Shown: positions 52,247-60,629 of the stretch, in pieces | Position numbering within the stretch: the stretch's first letter is position 1 | Layout of the letters: each line of letters begins with the position of its first letter | From: Ancylobacter sp. SL191 | GTDB taxonomy: Bacteria; Pseudomonadota; Alphaproteobacteria; Rhizobiales; Xanthobacteraceae | Length of the DNA stretch: 64,000 nt | Direction of reading: 5' to 3' | Assembly: GCF_026625645.1 (NCBI RefSeq) | Contig: NZ_CP113056.1 | Span: 496,001 to 560,000, forward strand | Notes under the pieces: model-generated | The model's database searches: none | What the model saw: only the letters and a program-made list of their open reading frames with translations | What the model was told of the DNA's origin: nothing | Position numbers and translations under genes: made by a program

Positions 52247-53521
52247 ATGGAACGCGCACCCGTCCCCGCTCCCCAGCCTGAGCTCTCCCGGCCGGGCCGC
52301 GGAACGCCGCGCATCCTGATGTACAGCCACGACACCTATGGGCTGGGCCATATCCGCCGCTCGCGCGCCATCGCCAATGCGCTGGTCGCCGCCCATGGCG
52401 ACCTCTCGGTGCTCATCATCTCCGGCTCTTCGCTCGCCGGCAGCTTCAATTTCGCGCCGGGCATCGATTTCGTGCATGTGCCGGGCGTCGCCAAGAGCGA
52501 GAATGGCAGCTACGCAAGCGCCAATCTCCGGCTCGACGTCGCCGAGGTCACCGCCATCCGCGAGGCGCTGATCCGCCAGACGGCGGAATCCTTCCGGCCG
52601 GACATCTTCATTGCCGACAAGGAGCCAGCCGGCTTTCGCGGCGAGCTGCTGCCGAGCCTGAAGCTCATGGGCAGCATGGGCACACGCCGCATCATTGGCA
52701 TTCGCGACGTGCTGGACAGCCCGGAGGTCATTCGCGCCGAGTGGCACGACAAGGGCGCCATCCGCGCCATGACCGATTATTACGACGACGTGCTGGTCTA
52801 TGGGGCGGAGGAGTTCTACCGCCCGCTCGACGGCATCCCCATGCCGGCCGACCTGCATTCGCGCATCGTCTATACCGGCTATCTGCGCCGCTCCGTGCCG
52901 GGCGGGGCCTCGGCAATGCGCTACCCGCGTGCCACCAAGGGCCCCTTCATCCTCGTCACCACCGGCGGCGGCGCTGACGGCGCCGGGCTGATCGACTGGG
53001 TGATCTCCGCCTATGAGGCGGCGCCGGACATTCCGCTGCCTGCCGTCATCACCTTCGGCCCCTTCCTGTCGAACAAGCAGCGCGGCCAGTTCATGGAGCG
53101 CATCGAGCGGCTGCCCAAGGTCGACGCCATCACCTTCGATCCCAAGATCGAGCGGCTGATGAGCCGGGCCACCGCCGTGGTCGCCATGGGCGGCTACAAC
53201 ACGTTTTGCGAGATCCTCTCCTTCGACAAGCCGGCGCTGCTGGTGCCGCGCTCGCGCCCGCGCCAGGAACAGCTCATCCGCGCCACGCGCGCCGAAAAGC
53301 TCGGCCTCGTGCGCATGCTGGTCGATCCGGTGGAAGCCGGCGAGGCCGAGCGCGACCCGCTGGTGATGGCACAGGCGCTCACCGCCCTGCGCGACCAGCC
53401 GCCCCCCTCGCAGGCCAACATGCCCGGCGTGCTCGACGGCCTCACCCGCATCGCCGACCATCTCGGCCCGCATCTGGGGGCGCAGGCGGAGCGCGCCGCG
53501 TCGCTCGGCGTCGGGGGCTGA
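52247..53521 (+). CDS. Glycosyltransferase, MurG/GT28-like
   Basis: 424 residues. Two Rossmann halves of the GT-B fold: the first begins RILMYSHDTYGLGHIRRSRAIANAL, the usual GHIRR acceptor loop of this family, and the second has VTTGGGADGAGL and MGGYNTFCEIL, the nucleotide-sugar contact. This type is found in bacterial glycan clusters and is distantly related to MurG. The start is uncertain (52247 or 52181). It opens a cluster of four sugar-transferase genes on the plus strand; the next begins 1 nt after its stop. Product unknown. Confidence 0.85.
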   Translation: MERAPVPAPQPELSRPGRGTPRILMYSHDTYGLGHIRRSRAIANALVAAHGDLSVLIISGSSLAGSFNFAPGIDFVHVPGVAKSENGSYASANLRLDVAEVTAIREALIRQTAESFRPDIFIADKEPAGFRGELLPSLKLMGSMGTRRIIGIRDVLDSPEVIRAEWHDKGAIRAMTDYYDDVLVYGAEEFYRPLDGIPMPADLHSRIVYTGYLRRSVPGGASAMRYPRATKGPFILVTTGGGADGAGLIDWVISAYEAAPDIPLPAVITFGPFLSNKQRGQFMERIERLPKVDAITFDPKIERLMSRATAVVAMGGYNTFCEILSFDKPALLVPRSRPRQEQLIRATRAEKLGLVRMLVDPVEAGEAERDPLVMAQALTALRDQPPPSQANMPGVLDGLTRIADHLGPHLGAQAERAASLGVGG

Positions 53522-53522
53522 C

Positions 53523-54857
53523 TTGCTCGAGCGTTCCCCGCCGGGAACGGCGCGCCCGGAGGGTGCCCGGCCCACCGAATCTGCCCCGGATGCCACGCCC
53601 GGCCCGCGCCTCGCCATCGTGCTGAAGGGCTATCCGCGCCTCTCCGAAACCTTCATCGCCCAGGAAATCCTTGAGCTGGAACGGCGGGGCTTCGCCTTCG
53701 ACATCTGGTCGCTGCGCCGCCCGACCGACCGCTACCGGCACCCGATGCATGAGGCGATCACCGCGCGGCTGCTCTATTTGCCGGAATATCTGAAGGACGA
53801 TCCGCGCCGCGTCCTCAAGGGTCTCATCCATGCGGTGCGCCGCTTGCGCTTTCGCGAGCTGATGGGCGTGTTCCTACACGACCTCCTGCGCGACCCGACG
53901 CCGAACCGGATGCGGCGGCTCGGGCAGGCCTGCGTGCTCGCGCGCGAGCTGGACCCCGCTATTGGCCATCTGCATGTGCATTTTCTGCACACGCCGGGCT
54001 CGGTGACGCGCTACGCCGCGCTGCTGACCGGGCGCAGCTTCTCCTTCTCCGCCCATGCCAAGGACATCTGGACCACCCCGGAATGGGAGCGGCGCGAGAA
54101 GATCGCCGATGCCGCCTGGGGCGTGACCTGCACCGCCGATGGCTGGCGCGAACTGACCCGCGTCGCGGGTTCATCCGCTGGCAAGGTCGAGCTGGTCTAT
54201 CACGGGCTTGATCTCGAGCGCTTCCCCGCCCCGCCCGTGCGCGACCGGCAGGCGGATGGCAGCGATGCCGCCGACCCGGTGCGGCTGGTCGCGGTGGGCC
54301 GCGCGGTGGCGAAAAAGGGCTTCGACACGCTGCTCACCGCGCTCGGCGGCCTGCCGCCCGCGCTCAACTGGCGGCTGGTGCATATCGGCACCGGCCCGCT
54401 CATTGCACCCCTGAAGGAGCAGGCGGAGCGGCTCGGCATTGCCGGACGCATCGAGTGGCGCGGCAGCCAGGCGCAGACGGCGGTGATCGCTGCGCTGCGC
54501 GAGGCCGATCTCTTTGTGCTGCCGAGCCAGCCGGGCGAGGATGGCGACCGCGACGGCCTGCCCAATGTCATCATGGAAGCCGCCACGCAGGCCCTGCCCA
54601 TCGTCTCCACCCGCTTTGCCGGCGTGCCGGAATTCGTCACCGATGGCGAGAACGGTCTGCTCGTGCCGCCGGCCGACGCGCCCGCGCTGTCGGCGGCGCT
54701 GGCGGCGCTGATCGCCGCCCCTGACCGGCGGCGCGCACTCGGAGAGGCGGCACGGGCACGGCTCGTCGCCGATTTCACCTTTGACGCCGGGATCGACCGG
54801 CTGGAGACCCGGATGCGGCAGTCGGCGGGCGCGTCTGCCGCCCCAGCCCGCGCCTGA
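53523..54857 (+). CDS. Group 1 glycosyltransferase (GT4)
   Basis: 444 residues with the GT-B fold. The N-half contains LKGYPRLSETFIAQEILELE, frequent in colanic-acid-type transferases (WcaL/AmsK type), with FSFSAHAKDIW further on. The GT4 C-half has AVGRAVAKKGFDTLL and the EX7E-like region GLPNVIMEAATQALP (Glu pair). The start is TTG at 53523, immediately after the stop of the previous gene and preceded by a GGGGG run. Residues 1-28 are poorly conserved, so a later start cannot be excluded. Part of the four-transferase cluster. Cytoplasmic or membrane-associated. Confidence 0.87.
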   Translation: MLERSPPGTARPEGARPTESAPDATPGPRLAIVLKGYPRLSETFIAQEILELERRGFAFDIWSLRRPTDRYRHPMHEAITARLLYLPEYLKDDPRRVLKGLIHAVRRLRFRELMGVFLHDLLRDPTPNRMRRLGQACVLARELDPAIGHLHVHFLHTPGSVTRYAALLTGRSFSFSAHAKDIWTTPEWERREKIADAAWGVTCTADGWRELTRVAGSSAGKVELVYHGLDLERFPAPPVRDRQADGSDAADPVRLVAVGRAVAKKGFDTLLTALGGLPPALNWRLVHIGTGPLIAPLKEQAERLGIAGRIEWRGSQAQTAVIAALREADLFVLPSQPGEDGDRDGLPNVIMEAATQALPIVSTRFAGVPEFVTDGENGLLVPPADAPALSAALAALIAAPDRRRALGEAARARLVADFTFDAGIDRLETRMRQSAGASAAPARA

Positions 54858-54860
54858 GCC

Positions 54861-55979
54861 ATGCGCTGCCTGTTCCTCGCGCCGCTGAAATCGCCAGACC
54901 ACCCGGTGCCCTCGGGCGACCGGACCATGGCGCGGCTCTTCCTCAAGCTGCTGCGCCAAATCGGTTATGAAGCGGAGCTGGCCTCCCCTTTCCGCAGCTT
55001 CCATACCGACCCGGCACGGGTGGACTGGACGGCGCTGGAGCGGGAAGCGGCGCAGGAGGTGGAGCGCATCCTCGCCGCCACCCGGCCGTCGGAGATCGCC
55101 TGCGTCTTCACCTACCACGTCTATTACAAGGCGCCGGACCTGATCGGCCCCGCCCTCGCGGCACGGCTGGGCGTGCCCTATGTGATCGCGGAAGCCTCCC
55201 GCGCCCCGAAGCGCGCGGCGGGCCCCTTCGCGGAAGGCCACCGGCGGGCGGAGGCGGCGATGGACGCCGCGACGCTTATCCTCACGCCCACAGCCGCCGA
55301 CCGCGAGGTGCTGGACCGGCTGCGCCCGCCGTATCAGCGTGTCGTCGATCTCAAGCCCTTCCTGGATCTCACCGACTGGCCGCTGGCTGGCGCGCCTGCC
55401 GCGCCGCGCGGCGCCGGGCCGGTCCGCCTCGTCACGCTGGCCATGATGCGGGCGGGCGACAAGCTTGCCTCCTACCGTCAGCTGGCGCAGGCGCTGGCCG
55501 GCGTCGAGGCGCCCTGGACCCTCGACATCATCGGCGACGGCCCCGCCTGCGCGGAGGTCGAGGCGGCTTTTGCTCCCTTCGGCGCCTGCGTGCGCTTCCA
55601 TGGCGCGATCACCGACCGCGCGGCGCTCGGGGGCCTGTTCCACGCCTCCGACCTGTTCGTCTGGCCGGGCGTGAACGAGGCGTTCGGTGCGGTGTATCTG
55701 GAGGCGCAGGCGCATGGCCTGCCCTGCCTTGCCGGTGGCTATGGCGGCATCGCCGATACGATGATGCCCGGCACCACCGGCCTCATCACCCCCGCCGGCG
55801 ACATCCCCGCCTTCCGAGCGGCGCTGATCGACCTCATCGCCGCCCCCGCCCGCCGCCGGGCCATGGGTGAGGCCGCCGCCCGCTTCATCGCGGCCGAGCG
55901 TGACCTGCCTGAAGCGGCGGCGACGCTTCAAGCGGCGTTCCGCGCCAGCGATGTACCCCTGCCGGAGGACCGCGCATGA
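54861..55979 (+). CDS. Group 1 glycosyltransferase (GT4)
   Basis: 372 residues. N-terminal half starts MRCLFLAPLKSPDHPVPSGDRTMARLF, including the acceptor-side SGDR loop. The C-half has LVTLAMMRAGDKLASYRQL and NEAFGAVYLEAQAHGLP, the donor-binding Glu motif of GT4 enzymes. It starts 4 nt after the previous stop and its stop overlaps the next gene by 4 nt. Acceptor and sugar unknown; linkage with three other transferases suggests an oligosaccharide assembled in sequence. Confidence 0.87.
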   Translation: MRCLFLAPLKSPDHPVPSGDRTMARLFLKLLRQIGYEAELASPFRSFHTDPARVDWTALEREAAQEVERILAATRPSEIACVFTYHVYYKAPDLIGPALAARLGVPYVIAEASRAPKRAAGPFAEGHRRAEAAMDAATLILTPTAADREVLDRLRPPYQRVVDLKPFLDLTDWPLAGAPAAPRGAGPVRLVTLAMMRAGDKLASYRQLAQALAGVEAPWTLDIIGDGPACAEVEAAFAPFGACVRFHGAITDRAALGGLFHASDLFVWPGVNEAFGAVYLEAQAHGLPCLAGGYGGIADTMMPGTTGLITPAGDIPAFRAALIDLIAAPARRRAMGEAAARFIAAERDLPEAAATLQAAFRASDVPLPEDRA

Positions 55980-57916
55980 CGACACTCCGCATGACGACGC
56001 CCCGCGTGATGATCGCCGTGACGCACCTGCTCGGCGTCGGCCATCTCGCCCGCATGGCGGCGGTGGGACGCGCGCTTAGCGGCGCGGGCTGGGCGATAAC
56101 GCTGGTCTCGGGCGGACGCCCCGCCGCGACCGTCAACACGCAAGGCTGCACCCTCGTCCAACTTCCCCCGGTTCATTGCGTCGGCACGGATTTCGCCACC
56201 CTCTATGCCGCGCCCGGAGTGCTGGCGGATGCGGCCCACTTCGCCGCGCGGCGCGAGGCGCTGCTGGCCGCCTTCGATGCGGCGGCGCCCGATGTGCTGA
56301 TCACCGAGCTCTACCCGCTCGGCCGCCGCTCGCTGGCGTCCGAGTTCGACGCCCTGCTCGCCCATGCCCAGAGCCAGACGCCGCGCCCGGTCATTCTCGC
56401 CTCGATCCGCGACGTGCTGAACCCGCCCTCGCGGCCGCAGCGGGCTGAACAGGCGCTCGCCAAGCTCGGGGCCTTCTATGACGGCGTGCTGTTTCACGGC
56501 GCCACCGGCGTCGTGCCGCTCAGCGCCTCCTGGCCCAGCACGCCGGCGCTGGAACGGCGGCTGATCGAGACCGGCTATGTGCATGACGGCGCGCGGGGGA
56601 CAGAGGCCGCGGGCACGGACGGCACGGACGAGATCCTCGTCTCCGGCGGCGGCTCGGCGGCCGGCCTGCCGCTCGCCCGTCTGACGGTGGAGGCGGCCCG
56701 CCTGATGCCGGAGCGGCGCTGGCGCCTGCTCATCGGCGCCGGCGTCTCGCCGGAAGCCTTCGATGCGCTCGCCACCCTTGCCCCGCCGAATATGGTGGTG
56801 GAGCGGGCGCGGCCGGATTTCCCGGCCCTGCTCGCCCGCGCGGCACTGTCCATCAGCCAGGCCGGCTACAACACGGTGCTGGACCTCGCCGCCGCCAATG
56901 CCCGCGCCATTCTCGTGCCCTTCGCAGAGGGGGCCGAGAAGGAGCAGACCCTGCGCGCCGGCGAACTCGACCGGCGCGGCCTTGCCCGCGTGCTGGCGCT
57001 GGAGACGCTGACGACGCCGGCATTGACCGAGGCCGCCCGCGATCTCCTCGCTGCCCCCCGGCCCGACTGGTCCGCCATCGGCCGCGACGGCGCCGCCCGC
57101 ACCGCGACCGTCCTGAACGACCTTCTCGCCCACCGCGACCGGGTGGAGGCGGCCTGGCAGCGGCTCGACGGTGTTCTCGCGCAGGCCCGCGCGGCCGGGC
57201 GCATCCTCGATTTCTGGTGGCGCGACGATGACGCAGTGGCGCCGACACCCGCGCTCGACGCGCTGCTCGCCCGCGCCGCGCGCTGGCAGGTGCCGCTCTC
57301 GCTCGCCGTCATCCCCGCCCGCGCCACCCCGGCGCTGGCCGCGCGGCTGCGCGAAGAGCGCCGGGTGACGGCGCTCGTGCATGGCCTGGCCCATGAGAAC
57401 CACGCCCCGCCCGATCAGAAGAAGGCCGAATTCGGCGCGCATCGCCTTGCCGAGGTGATGGCCGTCGAAGCCCGCAGCGCCAGCGAACGGATCGAGGCGA
57501 TGTTCGGCGCGCAGGCGCGGCCAGTCTTCGTGCCGCCCTGGAACCGCATCGCGCCGGCGCTCGTGCCCATGCTGGCGGACGAGGGCTATGCCGCGCTTTC
57601 CACCTTCAAGCGCCGCACCACGCGTGAGGCCGCGCCGGGGCTTGTCGCGCTCAACACCCATTGGGATCCGATTGACTGGAAGGGCGGCGGCGGGCTCGCC
57701 GACGAGGTCGGGCTGATCGACCTCATGGCCGGCCTCATCACCGAGGAACTGGCATCACCGCCGGGCACGCTGGAGCCCATCGGCCTGCTCACCCACCACC
57801 TCGTGCATGATGGCTGGATCGACCGTTTCATCGACACGATGATCGGCCGGCTGCTGGATTCAGGGGTCGCGCGCTTCGTCGCGCTGGGCGATCAGCTTGA
57901 GACCGGACGCCGGTAG
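55976..57916 (+). CDS. Fusion of a GT28-like glycosyltransferase and a polysaccharide-deacetylase-like domain
   Basis: 646 residues. Residues 1-390 form a GT-B glycosyltransferase (THLLGVGHLARMAAVGRAL; LVSGGGSAAGLPL; QAGYNTVLDLAA). Residues about 400-640 resemble a NodB-type carbohydrate esterase: the metal Asp pair in FWWRDDDAVAPT, His residues in HGLAHENH, and FVPPWNRIAP, which suits the substrate loop. Such a fusion is unusual; it would add a sugar and remove its N-acetyl group in one protein, or the second domain may be inactive. It overlaps the previous gene by 4 nt, and its 3' end overlaps the convergent methyltransferase gene by 25 nt. No signal peptide, so both parts are cytoplasmic. 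Confidence 0.82.
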   Translation: MTTLRMTTPRVMIAVTHLLGVGHLARMAAVGRALSGAGWAITLVSGGRPAATVNTQGCTLVQLPPVHCVGTDFATLYAAPGVLADAAHFAARREALLAAFDAAAPDVLITELYPLGRRSLASEFDALLAHAQSQTPRPVILASIRDVLNPPSRPQRAEQALAKLGAFYDGVLFHGATGVVPLSASWPSTPALERRLIETGYVHDGARGTEAAGTDGTDEILVSGGGSAAGLPLARLTVEAARLMPERRWRLLIGAGVSPEAFDALATLAPPNMVVERARPDFPALLARAALSISQAGYNTVLDLAAANARAILVPFAEGAEKEQTLRAGELDRRGLARVLALETLTTPALTEAARDLLAAPRPDWSAIGRDGAARTATVLNDLLAHRDRVEAAWQRLDGVLAQARAAGRILDFWWRDDDAVAPTPALDALLARAARWQVPLSLAVIPARATPALAARLREERRVTALVHGLAHENHAPPDQKKAEFGAHRLAEVMAVEARSASERIEAMFGAQARPVFVPPWNRIAPALVPMLADEGYAALSTFKRRTTREAAPGLVALNTHWDPIDWKGGGGLADEVGLIDLMAGLITEELASPPGTLEPIGLLTHHLVHDGWIDRFIDTMIGRLLDSGVARFVALGDQLETGRR

Positions 57917-58413
57917 AGATAGTAGCGCCCTTCCCGCGCCCCCGGCGGCAGCTTCACCGTCTCAAAACCCTCAAGCGCCAATGGCAGGTCGGACATGATG
58001 AGCCCGCCCGGCGCGAGGAGCGGGGGCAGCAGACGGGCGCACATCGCCGCCACCGCGCGGTTGCTCTCACGGTCGAAGGAACCGAGATCGGCATTGGCCA
58101 GCACCACCCGCCCGGCAAGGCCCAGGGCGAGCGGGGGCAGCGTTTCTTCGATCTCGCCGAGGAGGAGATGCGCAGGGTCCGGCTGGCAGTCGGGATAAGC
58201 CTTGTTCACCCGGTCGAAAACAAAGATCTCCCGGTCCGGCAGATGGCGGCGCAGGTGATCGAAGGTGCGCCCGAGGCCGAGGCCGAACTCCACCACCGGG
58301 CCGGGAAGAGCGGCGATGGCGTCGAAGGCATAGGCAAGGCAGGCGTGCTGCGCCTCCAGCCGGAACAGCGTCTTCTCAAGGCGCGACAGGCCAGACGTCG
58401 AGGTTTCGGACAT
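57892..58413 (-). CDS. Class I SAM-dependent methyltransferase-like protein
   Basis: 173 residues. The glycine-rich SAM loop reads VEFGLGLGRTFDHL, then the acidic VFDRVNKAYPDC and ANADLGSFDRES, followed by LLAPGGLIMSDLPL. That matches a Rossmann methyltransferase core without a clear specificity domain. ATG 58413 is 15 nt after the permease gene stop, so it is probably the last gene of the peptide-type importer operon. GTG 58425 is an alternative. Its last 25 nt overlap the stop region of the convergent fusion gene. Confidence 0.8.
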   Translation of the reverse strand: MSETSTSGLSRLEKTLFRLEAQHACLAYAFDAIAALPGPVVEFGLGLGRTFDHLRRHLPDREIFVFDRVNKAYPDCQPDPAHLLLGEIEETLPPLALGLAGRVVLANADLGSFDRESNRAVAAMCARLLPPLLAPGGLIMSDLPLALEGFETVKLPPGAREGRYYLYRRPVSS

Positions 58414-58428
58414 GCGGTTTCCCACACC

Positions 58429-59628
58429 TCAGCGATAGGGGTCGGCCGCGTCGCGCAGGCCGTCGCCGAGGAAGTTGAAAGCGAGGATCACCGCGATCAC
58501 CGGCACCACCGGCAGGATCAGCCAGGGGTAGAGCACGACGATGTTGATGTTCTGCGCCTCGTTCAGCATCACGCCCCAGCTGGTGATGGGCGGGCGCAGG
58601 CCGAGGCCGAGGAAGGAGAGCGCGGTCTCGCCGAGGATCATCGAGGGAATGGCGATGGTCGCCATGGCGATCAAGTGGCTCATGAAGCCGGGCACCAGAT
58701 GCCGGAAGACGATGCGCGGCGTGCGCGCGCCCATGAGCTGGGCGGCGACGACATAATCATCCTCGCGCAACGACAAGAGCTTGGAGCGCACGGCGCGGGC
58801 GAGCCCGGTCCAGTCCATCAGCCCGAGGATCACCGTGATGCCGAAATAGACCACGATCGGGCTCCAGCTCGGCGGCATGATGGAGGACAGCGCCAGCCAG
58901 AGCGGGATATGCGGCAGCGACTGCACGACCTCAATCACCCGCTGCACCAGGAGGTCGAACAGCCCGCCATAATAGCCGGCGAGACCGCCGATCACGACGC
59001 CGAGCGTGAAGCTGACGGCGATGCCGATGAGGCCAATGGTCAGCGAGATGCGCGCCCCATAGATGAGGCGCGAGAGCATGTCGCGGCCCAGCCGGTCGGT
59101 GCCGAGCAGGAACAGCGTGCCGCCCTCGCCCGGACACATCAGGTGCCGGTTGCCCTCGATCATCCCCCAGAACTGGTAGCTGTCGCCCCGGCAGAAGAAC
59201 CGCACGGGGTACACGCGGCTGGTGTCCTCGGTATAGGTCCGGCGCAGCGTGTCCATGTCGAGCTTGTAGTTCAGCCCATAGGTGAACGGCCCGACGAAGC
59301 TGCCCTGATGGAACAGGTGGATGGCCTGCGGCGGGCTGCGGATGAAGTCGGTGTGGCGCTCCTGGTAGTTATAGGGCGCGAGGAATTCGCAGATCAGGAT
59401 CGCCGCGTAGAGCACGGCGAGGAAAATGCCGGAGGCCAGCGCCAGCCGGTGGCGCTTGAACTTCCACCACATCAGCGTGAGCTGGGAGGCGAGCGTGACC
59501 CGCTCCTGCTCGGGGGTCATCGGCTCCATCGCCTTGGGGTCGAAGGCCCCGGTGGCGACGTAATGCGGCAGCGGCGCGCCGGCGGGCGGCAAGGTGGACG
59601 AGAGTTCCGGGGCGGCGGGCGCGCTCAT
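58429..59628 (-). CDS. Peptide/opine-type ABC permease, OppC/DppC family
   Basis: 399 residues. An N-terminal cytoplasmic segment (about 1-65) precedes six membrane helices. The BPD_transp_1 EAA loop reads REDDYVVAAQLMGARTPRIVFRHL. Between helices 1 and 2 is an extended periplasmic insert (about 95-190) with two cysteines, longer than in typical OppC. GTDRLGRDMLSRLIYGAR is the family hallmark after it. The start overlaps the OppB-like gene by 4 nt. The frame continues upstream inside the OppB gene and is not used. Inner membrane. Confidence 0.92.
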   Translation of the reverse strand: MSAPAAPELSSTLPPAGAPLPHYVATGAFDPKAMEPMTPEQERVTLASQLTLMWWKFKRHRLALASGIFLAVLYAAILICEFLAPYNYQERHTDFIRSPPQAIHLFHQGSFVGPFTYGLNYKLDMDTLRRTYTEDTSRVYPVRFFCRGDSYQFWGMIEGNRHLMCPGEGGTLFLLGTDRLGRDMLSRLIYGARISLTIGLIGIAVSFTLGVVIGGLAGYYGGLFDLLVQRVIEVVQSLPHIPLWLALSSIMPPSWSPIVVYFGITVILGLMDWTGLARAVRSKLLSLREDDYVVAAQLMGARTPRIVFRHLVPGFMSHLIAMATIAIPSMILGETALSFLGLGLRPPITSWGVMLNEAQNINIVVLYPWLILPVVPVIAVILAFNFLGDGLRDAADPYR

Positions 59629-60626
59629 TTCGTGCTGCCCCCCTGAAGCCGGATGCGCGGGTCGAGGAAGGCGAGCGCGATGTCGGAAATCAGCACGCCG
59701 ACGACGGTGAGGCAGGACAGGAACAAGAGGAAGGAGCCGGCCAGATACATGTCCTGGCTCTGCAGCGCGCGCAGCAGCAGCGGCCCGGTGGTCTGCAGCG
59801 AGAGCACGACGGCGGTCAGCTCCGAGCCCGAGACGATGCTCGGGAGCACGTCGCCGATGTGCGAGACGAAGAAGTTGAGCGACATGCGCAGCGGGTATTT
59901 GCGCAGCGCCTTGCCCGGCGGCAGGCCCTTGGCCTTGGCGGTCACATAATACTGCTTCTGCAACTCGTCGAGCAGGTTGGCGCGGATGGCGCGCACCATC
60001 GTCCCGGTGCCGCCGGCGCCGATGATGATGACGGGAATCCACAGATGCGCGAGGATCGACTGCGCCTTCGCCCAGCTCATCGGCTGGTTGAAATAGACCG
60101 GGTCCATCAGCCCGCCAATGGAGAGGCCGAACCACACATTGGCGAAATACATGAAGATCAGCGCCAACAGGAAGTGCGGCACGGCGATACCGAGCAGCCC
60201 GAGAAAGGTCAGCCCGTAATCGCCCCAGCTATATTGGTGCGTGGCCGAATAGATGCCAATCGGGAAGGCGACCGCCCAGGTCATCAGGATGGTGCAGACC
60301 GAGACCAGCACGGTGAGCGCGAGGCGCTCGCCCACCACGTCGCGCACCGGCATTTCGTACTCGAAGGAGTAGCCGAAATCGCCCTGCACGAAGCCGGTGA
60401 CCCAAAGGAAGTAGCGCTCGATGGCCGGCTTGTCGAAGCCGTATTCGCGCTTGAGGAACTCGATGCGGCTGGTGTCTGCCTTCTCGCCCTGCGCCGCCAT
60501 TTCCGCGACATAGGTCTCGAAATAGTCGCTCGGCGGCAGCTCCATCACGGTGAAGATCAGCGCGCTGGTGACCAGCAGCGTCGGGATCATGATGAGCATG
60601 CGGCGGAGGATGTAGCGCAGCAGCAT
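59625..60626 (-). CDS. Peptide/opine-type ABC permease, OppB/DppB family
   Basis: 333 residues with six membrane helices. Starts MLLRYILRRMLIMIPTLLVTSALIF, the canonical OppB N-terminus. The EAA loop is QYYVTAKAKGLPPGKALRKYPLR. It is 3 nt downstream of the solute-binding protein gene and overlaps the OppC-like gene by 4 nt. It forms the translocation channel with OppC. Substrate may be an oligopeptide, opine or glycoside. Confidence 0.93.
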   Translation of the reverse strand: MLLRYILRRMLIMIPTLLVTSALIFTVMELPPSDYFETYVAEMAAQGEKADTSRIEFLKREYGFDKPAIERYFLWVTGFVQGDFGYSFEYEMPVRDVVGERLALTVLVSVCTILMTWAVAFPIGIYSATHQYSWGDYGLTFLGLLGIAVPHFLLALIFMYFANVWFGLSIGGLMDPVYFNQPMSWAKAQSILAHLWIPVIIIGAGGTGTMVRAIRANLLDELQKQYYVTAKAKGLPPGKALRKYPLRMSLNFFVSHIGDVLPSIVSGSELTAVVLSLQTTGPLLLRALQSQDMYLAGSFLLFLSCLTVVGVLISDIALAFLDPRIRLQGGSTK

Positions 60627-60629
60627 GGC

